From: Bacteroidota bacterium
GTDB lineage: Bacteria; Bacteroidota; Ignavibacteria; UBA10030; UBA8401
Length of the DNA stretch: 64,000 bases
NCBI GenBank assembly: GCA_041658205.1
Contig: JBBAAO010000002.1
Location: forward strand, 1-64,000
Direction: 5' to 3'
Part shown: piece after piece, positions 63,597 to 64,000 of the stretch
How positions within the stretch are numbered: the stretch's first letter is position 1
How the letters are laid out: each line of letters starts with the position of its first letter
Position numbers and translations under genes: made by a program
Notes under the pieces: model-generated
The model's input: the letters and a program-made list of their open reading frames with translations, nothing else
Database searches by the model: none
Told to the model about the DNA's origin: nothing

Positions 63597-64000
63597 TCAA
63601 ACGATGCGATATTCTTTTCCTTCAATCGCCGCTCTTACAAAACCATTGGCTCGTTGCAGTCGTTTTGTTGCTTCATTGTAATCGACATTTGCTTTAATCA
63701 TCACGAGGGCAGATTTTACGTGTCCTTTTGCTTCGTTCAAATATTGTTCTGCGGCCACATAATCGACACCAGTAATTGTCATCACAATTCGCTTTGAGCG
63801 TTCAACAAGTTTTTTGTTCGTCATCTGAAGATCAATCATCATGTTCTCGTAGATCTTTCCTAGACGGATCATAGCTGTTGTGGTTATCATATTAAGGATC
63901 AGTTTTTGTGCAGTTCCACTTTTCATTCTTGTGGAGCCCATCACCACTTCTGGACCGACCTCGGCACACATAGCAACATCAAGTACTTCCGCCAAATGTT
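63597..64000 (-). CDS. murQ: N-acetylmuramic acid 6-phosphate etherase (3' part)
   Basis: C-terminal ~134 residues of MurQ, cut by the window edge: EVGPEVVMGSTRMKSGTAQKLILN and MIRLGKIYENMMIDLQMTNKKLVERSKRIV are diagnostic. MurQ removes lactate from MurNAc-6-phosphate, the product of AnmK (8168-9355 in this window), giving GlcNAc-6-phosphate. The stop is at 63597; the start lies beyond 64000. Confidence 0.92.
   Translation of the reverse strand, partial: HLAEVLDVAMCAEVGPEVVMGSTRMKSGTAQKLILNMITTTAMIRLGKIYENMMIDLQMTNKKLVERSKRIVMTITGVDYVAAEQYLNEAKGHVKSALVMIKANVDYNEATKRLQRANGFVRAAIEGKEYRIV

Noticed and set aside
1..64000. CRISPR array, prophage, insertion sequences, rRNA operon
   Set aside because: No regular direct repeats with spacers, no transposase or phage structural genes, and no rRNA-like sequence were seen on reading.

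Overview
This 64 kb window is a chromosomal replication-origin region of a Gram-negative bacterium that most resembles the Ignavibacteria / Chlorobi branch of the Bacteroidota (FCB) group. The assignment is inference. It rests on several proteins ending in the NYPNPFNPxT-type secretion tail (type IX secretion sorting domain, TIGR04183-like), on Bacteroidota-type families (GH97, GH30, DUF6029, Omp28-like proteins, an FHS sugar permease, a two-component beta-propeller sensor kinase), on MlaEFD and lipoproteins (a double membrane), and on the core order dnaA-dnaN-recF-dciA-gyrB-gyrA facing rpmH-rnpA-yidD-yidC. I saw no rRNA, tRNA, CRISPR array, insertion sequence or prophage.

Layout. 0-2.4 kb: glycerol catabolism (glpD, glpF). 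2.4-6.6 kb: endonuclease IV, a secreted M19 dipeptidase with an internal sorting-like domain, and a lipoprotein with a formylglycine-generating-enzyme fold. 6.9-12.7 kb: FAD oxidoreductase divergent from anmK, a CxxCH-containing sensor kinase and two envelope proteins. 12.7-14.6 kb: three GNAT acetyltransferases and a VOC protein, the last GNAT resembling AAC(3)-I. 14.6-25.1 kb: GH30 glucosidase, DNA polymerase IV, YebC, cupin and racemase, HEAT protein, outer-membrane protein, GH97, SlyD-like PPIase, and small DUF1801 / DUF2200 / YjdF-like genes. 25.1-29.5 kb: MlaD-F-E lipid transport, then an SPFH / Tubby-like / ribbon-helix-helix operon. 29.6-36.0 kb: a 957-residue T9SS-type secreted protein and a three-gene envelope operon with tandem coiled-coil paralogues.

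36.0-48.5 kb is the replication core. gyrA, gyrB, dciA, recF, dnaN and dnaA read leftward; rpmH, rnpA, yidD and yidC read rightward. DnaA-box-like sites occur on both sides of dnaA, so a bipartite oriC is likely; the AT-rich stretch next to rpmH is the best unwinding candidate. 48.5-56 kb: a large sensor kinase and a four-gene operon for exported thioredoxin-like proteins (TlpA-like, DUF6029 outer-membrane protein, two T9SS-tailed Omp28-like proteins). 56-61.4 kb: esterase, glutaminase, MarC, DUF4032 protein, DedA and UppP. 61.6-64 kb: FHS sugar permease, SpoVG-like protein and the 3' part of murQ.

Cooperation between genes: AnmK and MurQ, at opposite ends of the window, are successive steps of cell-wall sugar recycling. 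UppP and DedA are plausible partners in undecaprenyl phosphate recycling. GlpF and GlpD import and oxidise glycerol. Dispersed perfect hairpins in intergenic spaces form at least two related families (GTAGGACA and CTCGTTCC types). Where an upstream in-frame start exists, I chose starts by family length, Shine-Dalgarno match and neighbour spacing.
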